This document shows, one piece after another, positions 10,864 through 22,720 of a DNA stretch of 64,000 nt. This DNA comes from Takakia lepidozioides (taxonomy: Eukaryota > Streptophyta > Takakiopsida > Takakiales > Takakiaceae): the NCBI GenBank assembly GCA_030704615.1, contig CM060732.1, positions 42,451,053 through 42,515,052 of the forward strand, in the 5' to 3' direction. The number at the start of each line of letters is the position of its first letter. Position 1 is the first letter of the stretch. A model generated the notes under the pieces. That model searched no databases, had not been told where the DNA came from, and saw only the letters and a program-made list of their open reading frames with translations. The translations under genes and the position numbers were made by a program.

Positions 10864-11600
10864 CTAAAAGTTATCAAGAGCAATCCCATATTCTGAACAA
10901 AATGAGTTAAAAGCTTTTGAGGCATATTCAATCCCGTTGTCAGTTCTTAGGGTTTTCAACCTCTTTCTTGTTTGATTTTTAGCCATGGCTTTGTATTTCT
11001 TAAATGTTTCAAAAACTTCACTTTTGAGTTTAAGCAAATACACTGTCGCCCTTCGGCTATAATCATCTATGAACGTGACATGAAAATATCTGGATCCTCC
11101 AAAAGAATTTGTTTGCATAGGGCTACATATATCTGAGTGTACCAATTCTAATACCTCATATGCACGTTTTCCTCCACTTGTAGGAAATTGGTTTCGTTGT
11201 TGTTTCCCATGCATACAACTCTCACTTAAATGTAGATGTATGCTTGATTGCATGGTCATACCCTCAACCAGATTCTCCTTTTGCATCAACTTCATCTTTT
11301 GAATGCTTATATGCCCAAGCTATGATGCCATACATCATCATTCATTTTACTAGTTGAAATAGATGCCATACTTACCTCTTGACTTGGAGTCGTGAGAGAA
11401 GTACCCAATACATATAAATTGTACTTCCTTTCTCCCGTGGCAATTATTTTCTCTCCACTTTTATCCTTAAGTTTGAAGGACAACATTAGTAGTTTTACTT
11501 CCTGACACAAGGTTTCTCTTCAACCTGGGAACATGAAGTAGATCCTCGATGTGCTTTACTTCTCCAATTGACACAGTTGGAGGATCCACATATTTTGTCA
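10864..11600 (-). mobile_element. Ty1/copia retrotransposon fragment (GAG-pre-integrase and integrase)
   Basis: Reading the minus strand from 11600 down: YVDPPTVSIGEV, LLHVPRLKRNLVSGSK (the region between protease and integrase), a pre-integrase piece with WHHSLGI (to 11307), CMHGKQQRNQFP, then the integrase core with LELVHSDICSPMQ, TFIDDYSRRATVYLLKLK and LRTDNGIEYASKAFNSFC. The D-S-D and DNGxE spacing is typical of copia integrase. The fragment has frameshifts near 11300 and 11510. Reverse transcriptase and LTRs are missing. Confidence 0.88.
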
Positions 11601-11657
11601 TGTTCATAGATAATTATAGCCGAAGGGCGACAGTGTATTTGCTTAAACTCAAAAATA
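11597..11657 (+). repeat. Inverted copy of the copia integrase DDYSRRATVYLLKLK segment
   Basis: This 61-bp stretch is the reverse complement of 11020-11080 with about three mismatches and encodes FIDNYSRRATVYLLKLK on the plus strand. The arms enclose about 515 bp, so the fragment could fold back into a hairpin. Confidence 0.9.
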
Positions 11658-13066
11658 AACTCTGATAACTAAAAAATGTGCGAAACTATCTTTAACTGCC
11701 CACATAGGCCCTCACAGCAACGCTTAAGAAACAAGTACCCCTATACGTGATAAACATGTTACCCTATAGGCGTGGATTTCCTTACGCTATGCTCACCCGA
11801 TACTATGCCCTTTACATGATAGACTTGAGAAAAGGGCGCTGGGGCTCCAAGAGACTACCACTTGATTTTAATTTCTCACTGCGAAATTAAAACTCTCACT
11901 CCCGAAACTACCACTTAATTTTAATTTCTCACTGCGAAATTGAAAGATAGATCAAATAATTTATTGATTTGGTGCAACTGCACCCTATAAATGCACGGTG
12001 CCTCAAAACATGTAACTCCTATGACCGCAGTTTAAGAACATACAACCCCCATGCCCGTGGGTTGTGCTCACGAGATACCAACCCCCTGAAATTTAGAACT
12101 ATCTAGCAATTATTGTCTAAATTAATTGGCTATAGCCTGAAAGGACATAACACTTAAGCAACCAATCAAATGTTAGGTACATCTAGTGACTCATGGAATC
12201 TAGGTGAGAGTTGGGGCGAGAAGAACCACAGTTATTATGGTGTCTTCACAGTTATTATGGTGTCTTCGTGGTTGGGAGGAGAGCTCCTAATAAATAAAGT
12301 CAAAGGATTGGGAAGGCCATTATATGTGAGGGTGATAACTGCATAATTTGCATGACCATTCATCATACATACTACAAATTTTATCCTGGATTCCAGTGTA
12401 TACAAAGAGTGCGTTCATGGTGTGAATTTGGATACTATTTTGTCAAACTTTTGACTCAATTTGTATACTTTCAGCAGTCGCGTCGTCAATTCTGCAAGTT
12501 GTATCTGCAAAAGCAAGATGGACTGTACAACAAAAAAATAAGCTGTAACATAAACAAACAAAAATAACTTGTGCAAAGGGGGTAACCATATGTTCCATAC
12601 ACAGCTGCTGGGTTTGGGCGTGTTATTGCTCTAATGATAATCCCAAATTGTAAGTTCCTATTGTAATGAGAGGCCAATTGGGCCTCCTTTGGAGTCAGAA
12701 ACACTTCCTATCCTAACCTTTACAACTCATCTGTAATGGAAACTAGAGCGGTGATGTGAAAGTAAAGTTATCTGCACCTGACCTCGCCATCTCCTCGTCT
12801 CTGTAGCCCAACAGGAAGCTTAGCATAGCCCTCTCGTGACCTTTTAGTCACCCCCAGCATGCTGTTTGTGTGTGTGTATACAATGTCCATCAGTCTGTCT
12901 GTATGTTTCTCTTCCACCATGAAGTAGTGGAAGAGTCATCCTCTCCATTTTAGGCTAGCCACCCCCCTTGGCTTTTTTCCAATTCAATACAGATGAGCCA
13001 ACTGACATGGGTGAAATTAATCCTCTATTGTAAGAAGCTCTTGCATCAGTGTGAAGCTTTTCTCTA
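11658..13066. other. Intergenic, including the ABCB 3' flank
   Basis: No gene seen. There are two short tandem duplications: a 53-bp-period repeat (11854-11888 and 11907-11941, actaccactt through gcgaaatt) and a 20-bp repeat (12227 and 12247, cacagttattatggtgtctt). Confidence 0.5.
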
Positions 13067-16000
13067 TTAAGAAAGCTGGTCAGGCTCATGACCTGAGCGA
13101 TTTTGTAGGTTGATGAGCTGTGCATAAACACCGGCATTGGATATGAGTGTTCTATGACTCCCCTGTTCAACAATTTTCCCCTCCTGGACAACTGCTATGG
13201 TGTGGGCATGTCGAATGGTGGAGAGCCTGCGGACATGGACATTCTATATTAGAATGCAGCAGAGAGTTACTGGCAATTCAACAGCAGCCAAGTCAAGAGC
13301 TCAGGGACAAATTGACAGCTTAATGAGGGAAGAGAATACCTATGAGCAATAACAACAGTTGTGCGTCCACGCATCAAACGGTCTAGTGCCTCCTGAACAA
13401 TCTTCTCTGACTGGGCATCCAGAGCACTTGTTGCTTCATCAAGCAACAAAATTGCAGGGTCCTTGAGAACAGCACGAGCGATTGCTACACGCTGTTTTTG
13501 TCCACCCGACAGTTGGACACCCCTTTCACCAACTTCTGTCCGGTATCCCTCGGTCAATCCGCTGATGAAATTGTGCGCATTTGCAGCTTTTGCCGCATCA
13601 ATGACTTCACTCTCTGTTGCCCCATCCCTGCCATACAGAATGTTCTCATAGATAGTACCAGAAAACAGAGCAGGCTCCTGTGAGACAAGCCCTATGTGAC
13701 GCCGCAATGACCGCAGCTTCATCCTCCGGATGTCTTTGCCATCTATCATGACCTTACCAGACAGAGGGTCATAAAACCGTGCAATCAGTGCAATCACAGA
13801 GCTCTTACCTGCACAAAACCATGGAAATGTTCTTAGCTTGTGAGTAAGACTAGTTTGGCATTCAGTGCAAAGAACAGCTCCTTTGAAGTTCCGAGGAGAT
13901 TTGTTATTTGTGAAAGTGCAGAATAATGCTGAAAACTGCCAGCCCAACTGTGAACTGCCCAACTGCCGCTGTATCCTGCTGTGAGTGGAACCCTGCATCA
14001 TGGGAACATGACCTCCAGGACAGCCAAATGGCCCCATAGCACATCAAGGCAGACAAGGCAAGAGGAAAGGTGGTCTGTTTACCTGACCCACTGGCCCCCA
14101 CTAGTGCAAGACTCTTGCCTGCCCTGACTTGCAAGTTGAAATCCTTGAAGATGTGCAAGTCAGGTCTTGCTGGATATGCAAAGTCCACCTGTTTCAACTC
14201 TATTTCCCCATTCACACTGCTGACCTCCTCCCCGACTGGATCATCAGGGTTAATCGCTGTCTCGCGGTCCAGAATCTCAAAGAGGGATCCCAGGGCCTGT
14301 GAACCCTTGACAATGTCAGGTGCAAGAGCAAGTGTCTCAGCTACCCCAAAAGCAGTAATGATAAGGACCATGAAGGTTTTTATCACGTCACCAAACTGGG
14401 CCTTGCCCTCTTTTACCAGCTTAGATGCATACCACAGAGCGAGCCCATAAGAACTGTACATGCAGAACTGAGAAAGACCATAGCCAAAGCCAGAGAGCTG
14501 CCCCCGCACGAAAGTCTGCTTCTTGGGCTCCTCGAGCTCCCGCACAAAGAGGTCCAGCACTTTATCTTCTGCACAAAATGCTGCCACTGTACGGATGTTG
14601 CCAACTGCTTCACCAGCCACCATGCTAGCTCTTGAGTAAGCCTTCGCCAGGTCTCCACCAAAACCTTTAAGAAAAAGTTGCTGCAAGCAAGCAGTGACAC
14701 TTGGTTCAGTAAAGATTCGTGATGCAGGACCTCGCTGGAAATTTGGACTCTTTGATGTAGGCTTCACGCAACTCCCAGACGAGAGCTTCACTAGGAGACC
14801 TTGAGCACCCTTCTGGCAAGCAGCCATCAGCCATCACAAGGTACTGAATGTGGAATAAGAAATCACTAACAAGCAACTAAGCTTAGATACTACATGAATG
14901 CCATACCTCACCCACGGCTGCACCAATCAGGAGCGGGAAAGTGGCCAGGATAACGCCTGCAACCTGCCACTGCAGGTAGAATGCGATGCAGAAGGCAGTC
15001 ACCGTGAGGGCCAAATTCTGTATGATAGTCGACATTCTGTCCCCAACTGCAGCCCTGACCAGTGTGGCATCTGATGCTAGGCGCGCTGACACCAGGCTGC
15101 TATTGTTGTTTTCATCATCAAACCAGCCCACCTCCTGTCGGAGTATTGCTGTTACACAAAAGGCCTTTCTCAGTAACTCCCATCAGAATAAGCAGGCATT
15201 GTCTTTAGAAGTAAAACATAACACAAGTGGTGTCTATTGTCAGCACTACGATGATTGCAACTTAGTTGAGGGTCGAGGGTAAGTAGTTGAGCAATGTTGC
15301 CAAGAAGCACACAGTGTGGAGTAGCAAAGAGGTCCTTGCTTGGTGCGACTTGGTGTGACACAATAGGTGGAACAAGAAGAAGTCAAAGGACGAAAGAAAG
15401 GGGAGAAATGAAATGAAACAAAGATAAGTATTGTTTATGAGAAGCTCAAAGGGCCCAAGGGACACCAGTAGAGAACGAGATAGCAAATGTACTATTAAGA
15501 TGTCGTTTGCCGGTAGCCCTGTGGACAACGACCCCACGCCCAGTTCGGGTGGACTAAAAGGGAACAGACACTAGCTTTGTGAGGGGCTCACTCTGGTAGT
15601 GGTACTTACCTTGGTATGAACAATTAGTTCAGGCTTTCCAGATCTAGAAAGCCCTTCACACAAGCATCCATCTGCTGTGTGTGAGCTGCCCAGCAATTAG
15701 ATCCCAACAGGGCCAGGGCTTCAGGCTAAGCCTCAAGATTTTCGAAGTTGGTGTAAAACTAAGACAAAGAAAACAAGAAACTCGGGAAGCTCAAAGTGCT
15801 TATGGTCAAGAGAGAAAACCAGAAGGAGATAGAACTACTGGTCCACATGATTCAAGATCCTTACATGTGAACATCAGCGTCCGTACACGCATTGTGAGGC
15901 GCTCCCCCATTATTCCGTAAAAATAGTGCTGCAGCACGTAAATAAGGACAGTGACCACAGTTGCCGCACTAAAAATGAAGCAGATCTTGTGTACTTCGCG

Positions 16001-19000
16001 GCGGACATAGGCATGGTCGGGGTTATAAAATGTCACAAGCATCTGGCTGATTGCCAGTGCAAAGAGAGGTGTCTCACATCCTGCCAGAATTGCGCCGAGG
16101 GAGCCAAGAAGGGCATAGGGCCATTCAGGAGAATTCAGCTTCAATAACCTCCATATTGAAGGAGGTGGGTAGACCTTTGGCGGTTTCTTGGGACCTTCAT
16201 CTTCTGATCCCAGCCAGGACTCTGTCTCAGGATCAGGTCCAGCCATTCGGAAACTACCATTCATGCGGCCGCCTTCGCGGAAACTTTCACTAAGTCTGAA
16301 GCTCCAGTGTTGGCTCCATCGTTGGGAGAGAGAAGAGCCCCGCGAGTGTCTGCAGTAACATTGACAACATAATGAATAGGGAGGGAACCTTTCCATGAGA
16401 ACCTTGACGAAGAGGCCCATGCATTTCAGCTTGTAATGATCATGGATTGGGTTTAAGTATGGGGCAACAGCATGTCAGTTTCTGGGTGAAACATGCATTC
16501 AGGCTGAAAAAAGTTGGGCAAATGTGAGCTTTGAAAGGGCTAATAGCAAACTGAAGTCCTCAGGCCGAGAAGAGACTTGCTAGCATAGCTGGTTTCTGAA
16601 CTATCTTGCAACTCTCCTTTCTCTCCTTTCTCTCTTAGACAACCCCTTGATCAATAATTGTTTTTGGGCTACTTGTGAACAGTCCCAATCTCTTTCTTGT
16701 TTCATGCTTTCTCGTCCCATATTATCTTTGAGCTTTCCATGGACTTTACAACACATCATTTCATTCTCTGTGAGATTCTACAGTTCTTTTGTTTCCATGT
16801 CTACTACGTCCCTGTGGTGTCCTTGACCTACTGCAGAAAACCACCTAGCAGTCAATAGATGTCCATCATTCGAACTGATTGTTCCCAACTATGGACGATT
16901 AATCATAAACGTTCATCCCGCTGTTGAGGACACAAGAAAGAAGGGTCACTAACCTGGACTGTCTGTCAATCTTGGCACTGTCAACAAGTTCCGGTTTGAC
17001 TTCTGCAGGCTTAGTCTGTGTGGCAGTTTCTTGCAGCTTCACAAGTTGGAAATATGCCCCCGTCTCCCCCTTGGTGAGCAACTCATCATGAGTTCCCATT
17101 TCTACCACGCGGCCTTGCTGGATGACAGCAATCATATCTGCATTTCTGATGGTAGAAAGCCTGTGGGCCACAACTACAGTGGTGCGCCCCACCATCAGCC
17201 GGTCAAGAGCTTCTTGCACAATTTGCTCGGACCCAGCATCAAGGGCACTCGTAGCTTCATCAAGGAGGAGGATGCTGGGATTCTTGAGCATTGCGCGAGC
17301 AATAGCAACACGTTGCTTCTGGCCACCAGATAATTGCACGCCCCTTTCGCCCACCTGGCAAAAGAAGCACCCATTAATTTCTGCTTGCTTGTAGAGAAGT
17401 TTAGAGATGAACAAACTCTGAGATTCTGTTCCAAGAAGAAAGCAGAAGAAAATAAGGGGCTAGAAACACAAAGACTGTATTGGAGTAGCTCCTAAGGATT
17501 TTGCCAGAGTACGGACCTGAGTTTCATAACGATTGGGGAGTCCCTCAATAAAGGAGTGGGCATTTGAGGCTTTAGCAGCTTCCTGAATCTCCTGCAAGGT
17601 CGCCCCATCCTTGCCATAGAGAATATTCTCAAGGATGCTGGTAGCAAACAAGGCAGGCTCCTGGTTCACCAACCCTATCTGTTCGCGTAACCACTGCAGC
17701 TCAATGTTCTTGATGTTGAACCCATCTAGCAGCACCTCCCCTGCACAAGAGCGAGAAAAAATTTCTCCTTAGTTTTTAACATTTACCAGTAATAGATCAT
17801 GTTTAGATATCGTGGGCTGAGCATTAATCGTAAGACATCTATCTCAGGTTGTACCTGAAGTGGGGTCGTAGAATCGCTCAATTAGAGAGATCACAGTGCT
17901 TTTCCCTGAGCCTGAGCCACCAACAATGGCTATGGTCTTCCCTGCAGGGATGGTAAGACTAAGATTTTGGAATATAGGCATGTCCTTCCTGGAAGGGTAG
18001 CTGAAAGAGACATTCTGCAGCTGAATTTGGCCTCGCACTTGACAGAGAATGACCCCCTCTGCCCTGCGGTCTATGAGCGGTTTCCGGTTTATCATCTCCA
18101 GTATGTTATATCCTGCCGCCTTGCCCTTCCCAAAGGTTGTTAAATTTGGAGCAGCCTGACCTAGGGCACTGCAGACACCAACATTACACTTCTCAGCATC
18201 CAAGGTTTCATGGAGAAGATGAGTTCACAGACATCCATTTAAATAAAATAGAGAAGGCCAATAAAATTATAAAACGTGTAATAAGAGCTTAGACGCATAA
18301 CTGGCAATAGTCACACTTTTCTGTTCACACAGGACCCAACCAGTGGCCCTCACATTTCAACGTGGAGAGATCAATTGCTACAAAGTGGATGACCTCAAGA
18401 TAAAATGCTGAAATGACAGAGAAAACATGAGTGCAGAAGTACAAGCCCATACATGCCACTGATGATGACATTTAGAATGGTTGTGAACGCTTGCCCTCCA
18501 TTGGTGACCTTATGCATCACCAAAATGCTCGCATACCAAAGAAGCAGTGCCCAAGCTCCAAAGAGAAGCCCATACGTGAACCCCACACCCAGGCCTTTAG
18601 CCATGCCTCCCTTCTTACCGAGACTCAGCGTGGTCTCAAGTGACTTATTGTAGGCAATTACAGCCTTTGTCTCTCCAACAAATGAATACACAGTTCGCAC
18701 TTGAGCAATTGCCTGGTGGCCACAGTAAAATGCGTTCATTAGCACGTAGATAGTTCTTGGGAAACAATGTGGAGAGGGATTTCAGGAACAGTATTTTCAC
18801 GGATCAAATTTGAACAGAAATTCAATTTATCACAGGACTGTTTTGGGTCATCCGCAAATGTTGCACAAAGACGCCCTCAAGCTTGCTGATAGAGTGGGGC
18901 TGGTTGGTATGCACTCCAGGGTAAAGTTTGGCAATGGCTGGCAATTGTTTCCATGATATGCCCTACCCCAACCACAATTCCAGTTAATTAAAGACACTTT

Positions 19001-21531
19001 AATGGCAGAGTCTCACCTTCCAACAACACACGACATTGGCCCAATTTGATCTGATTCATATCCCTCATAATTGGCATCAGTTTGCCTATGCTCTTTAGGG
19101 TAAGGGTCACCTCATGAGTATATTACCTCTTCAGCAATCTCTCCGGCCTTAGCATAGGCTTTTTGACCACGGCTTGTAATGCCAATCATAATCACAGCAT
19201 ATGCACCCCCTGCAACTGCAATCAGAGGCACCACTGCTAGTGTAACAAGTGTGAGCTGCCACACAGATGTGAAGCCCACCGCAAAACCAGCGACAAATCT
19301 TGCCATGTAATGTACATAATTTCCAGCCTGCATTCAGATATTTCAGACAACATTAGCCATAATGAACATTCTTACATGAAATCTAACTCCCTGTGACATC
19401 CTTTTCAATATCCACATAATGATTCCATGTGAAATATGGCAATATCAAGATCCAACTTGAGAAGCTCAATGTATGTAGGGCTCCATTTGGTGACCTTCCA
19501 GGGCGACAGGCTGTGGACCTGCTACTATCAAACTTAACAGTGTGTGCTGGCCCTTCACCCCTGAAGTTTATGTCATTTTCATACCAGCATACAAATTGAT
19601 CCACAACTAACAAATGCAGAAACGCATGTGCATAATCAGTGACTATTCAGTATCAAATTCTGGCAGATGTTTACAGACCATTCCACAGACACTACTTGGG
19701 CGAATAACCTATTTTCTGCCCAGTTTTTCTTATCAAGCCCCCTGTATTGATTTAAAAAGCAGGTGACACTTGTATCCTCCATCCAAACTTGTGTCTACCC
19801 CTTCTCTCTCTACATCTCTCTCTGGGGTAAACCCTGGTGGGTGCGAATCCAACAAAAGGCTCTGGGAGGGTTAGTTTCCCGCAGGGTCAACGGCCGTAAG
19901 GCTATGGCAAGGCAACGTTCACAGGGCACGGCAGGAGTACATTCAGTGGCATACCTTTTCACTAATTGCCTCCTGCACTAGCAGGGTGTCACTGGAAATC
20001 CGGCTCACGATTTCCCCTGTGCTGGCATCTGTGTCAAAAAACCCCACATCCTGGGAAAGCATTGCTTTCAAGTACTGTGTCCGCATTCGAGCTGATTGCC
20101 TTTCCCCTGTCTGCATCCAGCATGACACCTCTGCACATGGAAATGACACTTGAATTGGATGTGTGGATTGCTACCAGCAAGGGCCTATGACTACTTAAAC
20201 CAACAATTTATGGTGAAATTTGCCAAAACTGGTGGTTTTGGCCAAGCACAAGCAATTCCCTCTTTGCAATCTGAACACTTATACATACATGCTGATTCAT
20301 GGATAGGTGAGAATTCTATTAGTGGTCTTTGAGTGAGAATCGAGCACAAAGGACCAAAAGCCATCTGAACCACAATGGACCAAGCCCTCAACAGGTGAAG
20401 AGACCAGTAACAACCACTGTCTCAAGTCACATTAGAGGAAAACTCACCTAGCCATGCAGATGCCATGACAATTATTGCCAAGTAGAAGAAATACAGCGCA
20501 TTCTGCATTGTCATGAGGAGAAATGTAGTCAGCTTCTCTCAAATGATCCCAGCTTACAGCTCTACTGTAATGTGTCTCCCTCCCTCCTGTCTCGCAAGAA
20601 ATAGTCAAACAACGCAGTGTGATACCTCTCTGCTGCAACCAGATGACACAAGAGCTGCACTCTTAGTCTGACTACTTGTCTAGATTTGCAGCTTCAATTC
20701 CAACTCTCTGAACGATTGACCGATTTGGTAGAGAAGTGTCTGGATGCACTAAACCTCTCCAAACTTAATTGATGCGTGCAGGAGATTGATATCTGATTTT
20801 GTCACGATTGGTGTACGTCATGGACATGCGCTTCCCCACCTTCCCAACCTTATCCTGTAAACCTGAAGCATGTGCTTGTATGCAGGCCATACTTCTGGTC
20901 CAGACTACATCTGATGTTGAAGCGAAAACTGTGGACTTACCACTCAGCAGAATTAAGCAGCTTGCGCTACAACTGCCCAAGGAAGCACCCGGCGTCCATT
21001 ACATCTCAATATATTAAACACTAAAGTGCAAGTGCACTGATTAAACATTCTATGGTAACGCTTGCTTCGCTTCCATTCCTCATGGCAGTGTATCACCCTA
21101 ACAAATAAGGGAGGGGGTCATGGAAGAGGGGAGACCTTTGAGACTTGTTGGCTCATTTTTTGGGGATCGTTATAGTAGGTACCAAACGCATTGATTAGCT
21201 TCCCGAAGAAAATGAAGAATACAGGGATGGCCGCCCCGTGCGCACACGCTCCAATAGTCCCCAAGGCAATAAGCAAGTAGTCATAGCCATCAGCAAATGA
21301 AAAAAGCTTGTAATATGGCACGCTGGGAGCATCTGGCTTTTTCTCCTTCTCCTTCTGTCCTTTCCCGCCAGCCATGTCATTCATCTGCTTCACCGGTCTT
21401 TCTTGAAGCTCAACGGATTGAAGGTTTGGACCCGGTGACGGAAATCCTGTCAAGTATGCCTCATTACCTTGTCGCCACTTATTATTGTCTACGACATGAG
21501 ACTCCAAGTCGCCTTCATCCTTTCCAATCAT
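13067..21531 (-). CDS. ABC transporter B family (P-glycoprotein/MDR type, ABCB2/ABCB10-like), 1326 aa
   Basis: Full-length ABCB exporter of the TMD-NBD-TMD-NBD type, expected in the plasma membrane; plant relatives move auxin, lipids or xenobiotics, and the substrate here is unknown. Thirteen exons join in phase: 21531-21136, 20502-20448, 20130-19955, 19327-19127, 18712-18453, 18168-17855, 17740-17517, 17354-16954, 16349-15865, 15148-14907, 14680-14083, 13808-13340, 13226-13067 (3981 nt). NBD1 has Walker [10 protein letters not shown], signature LSGGQKQR and Walker [16 protein letters not shown]2 has [17 protein letters not shown] and the same Walker B. The H-loops are VVVAHRLST and VVIAHR. 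The linker motif FRLSESF and the first half ([24 protein letters not shown]) favour the ABCB2/10 clade. The start is the first ATG after an in-frame TGA. About 75 residues precede the conserved core, longer than usual. Introns hold LINE debris (15.5-15.75 kb) and a dispersed repeat (16.4 kb). No disabling lesion was seen. Confidence 0.94.
15500..15745 (-). mobile_element. 3' end of a LINE inside an ABCB intron
   Basis: The minus strand matches the 3' tail of the LINE at 30.5-30.72 kb: a tttctagatctgg-like stretch, the cactaccagagtgagccc block and the gggctaccggcaaac terminus. It is in the same orientation as the host gene, in the intron between exons 9 and 10, and lacks reverse transcriptase. 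Confidence 0.75.
16365..16560 (-). repeat. Dispersed repeat, copy 1 (partner at 35728-35912)
   Basis: The reverse complement of this stretch matches 35728-35912 over nearly its whole length with about 85 percent identity by eye (shared gctattagccctttcaaagc and aaaggttccctccc). It lies in the intron just upstream of ABCB exon 9. It looks non-coding. Confidence 0.85.
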
Positions 21532-22720
21532 GTTGAAAGTAAAGCCACAGAGCTCAGCCTCTGTGGACTTAGCCAGCTTCGATATTCAGAAGTCACTGGT
21601 GCAAAATTTGATCTTGATTGTACAAGGGAGCATTAAAGCAGCATATCCTGGGTACAACAACTCAAAACTCGAAAGTGCAGACTCCGCAAACCATCGCATC
21701 CATAAGACTTCTCCTTAGGTGAGAGCACCAGACGGATGCAGCATTCCTCTTGCCGGATTCAACGGGGATGTAATCCAAAGGAACATGCAACCACAACCGA
21801 CTTTGCACACAAAAAACGAGCTAAAACATGCAGCTCACTTACATGCACTGGTAAAAAAAGAGACAATGTCCAGAGAGACGGAGACGGCATGGGAGGGAGC
21901 GAGCGCGGGGGCGGAAAGACGAATCGACCACGACATAGGCAGAGCAGACGGGAGGAATGAGAGGCCTAAGCCTCAGAACAAAGCAGAAGCCAAACATAAG
22001 CTAAATATTCAACTCAACCTCACGACAGGAGTCGCATCCGACGACATGTAAGATAATACGACACGGGAGGCATAGAAACAGAGGAAAACCAAGACTAAGA
22101 TTAAAGAGAGATATGCAGGAGCCTGGAGCAAACAAAACTCCAGCAAAACAAGACTGCAGCTTACGATACGTCCAGAACTCAACCAAATCTTGACTTTTCT
22201 TAAGAACAGAGTCTCTGCATTCCTCTGCAGCATCAGCTCGTCAAAGAACTCTTCCGGACGAGAGCCTGCGAGCAGAGGGAGCGAGTCCTCGTCTCTCACA
22301 GCGCAGCACGGCTGTTATTGCTGTGCACGTGAGGCTGCGCAGCCTGACTGATCCCCCCCTCCTTACCCCCTAAAACCCCCCCTAATCATCCACTAATCAT
22401 CCTCTAATACCTCATTCATTACCCCCCGCTTCTTTTCTTTTTCTTTTTTTCTTTTTCCCTCTTTCCGGCGAAAAGAAATGAGACAGAAAGAGTTGCTCGC
22501 ACTCCGATTTTCTCGAAAAACAAAAGTGGGAAAATAAATTTAAAAACAAAATAGGAAAAGAGGACAAAGGGGACCCGGAGCTGACATAAAGACGTGTGGG
22601 CAGGGCAATAAAGGGTACAGGTGAGGGGTGCTCGTAATGCGCGCGGCTCGCCTGCCATTACTTTGGGTTGGTGGGGGCACTACTGATTATGGTGCCCTCC
22701 TGTCAACCCGCTCTTTATAC
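21532..22720 (-). promoter_or_regulatory. ABCB promoter and 5' leader
   Basis: The minus strand has a good TATA box, ctgtataaagag (TATAAA at 22719-22714), about 1.2 kb upstream of the start codon. It implies a transcription start near 22690 and a long leader, possibly with an intron. The leader contains a purine-rich run (minus strand, 22435-22465) and a C-rich stretch at 22350-22385. This is inferred from sequence alone. Confidence 0.5.

Noticed and set aside
19800-19870. tRNA-like ggtgcgaatcc motif
   Set aside because: No acceptor stem or anticodon arm can be formed around it. No other tRNA or rRNA gene was seen in the window.
22350-22400. Telomere-like ccctaaa sequence
   Set aside because: Only a single occurrence inside a C-rich leader; not an array.
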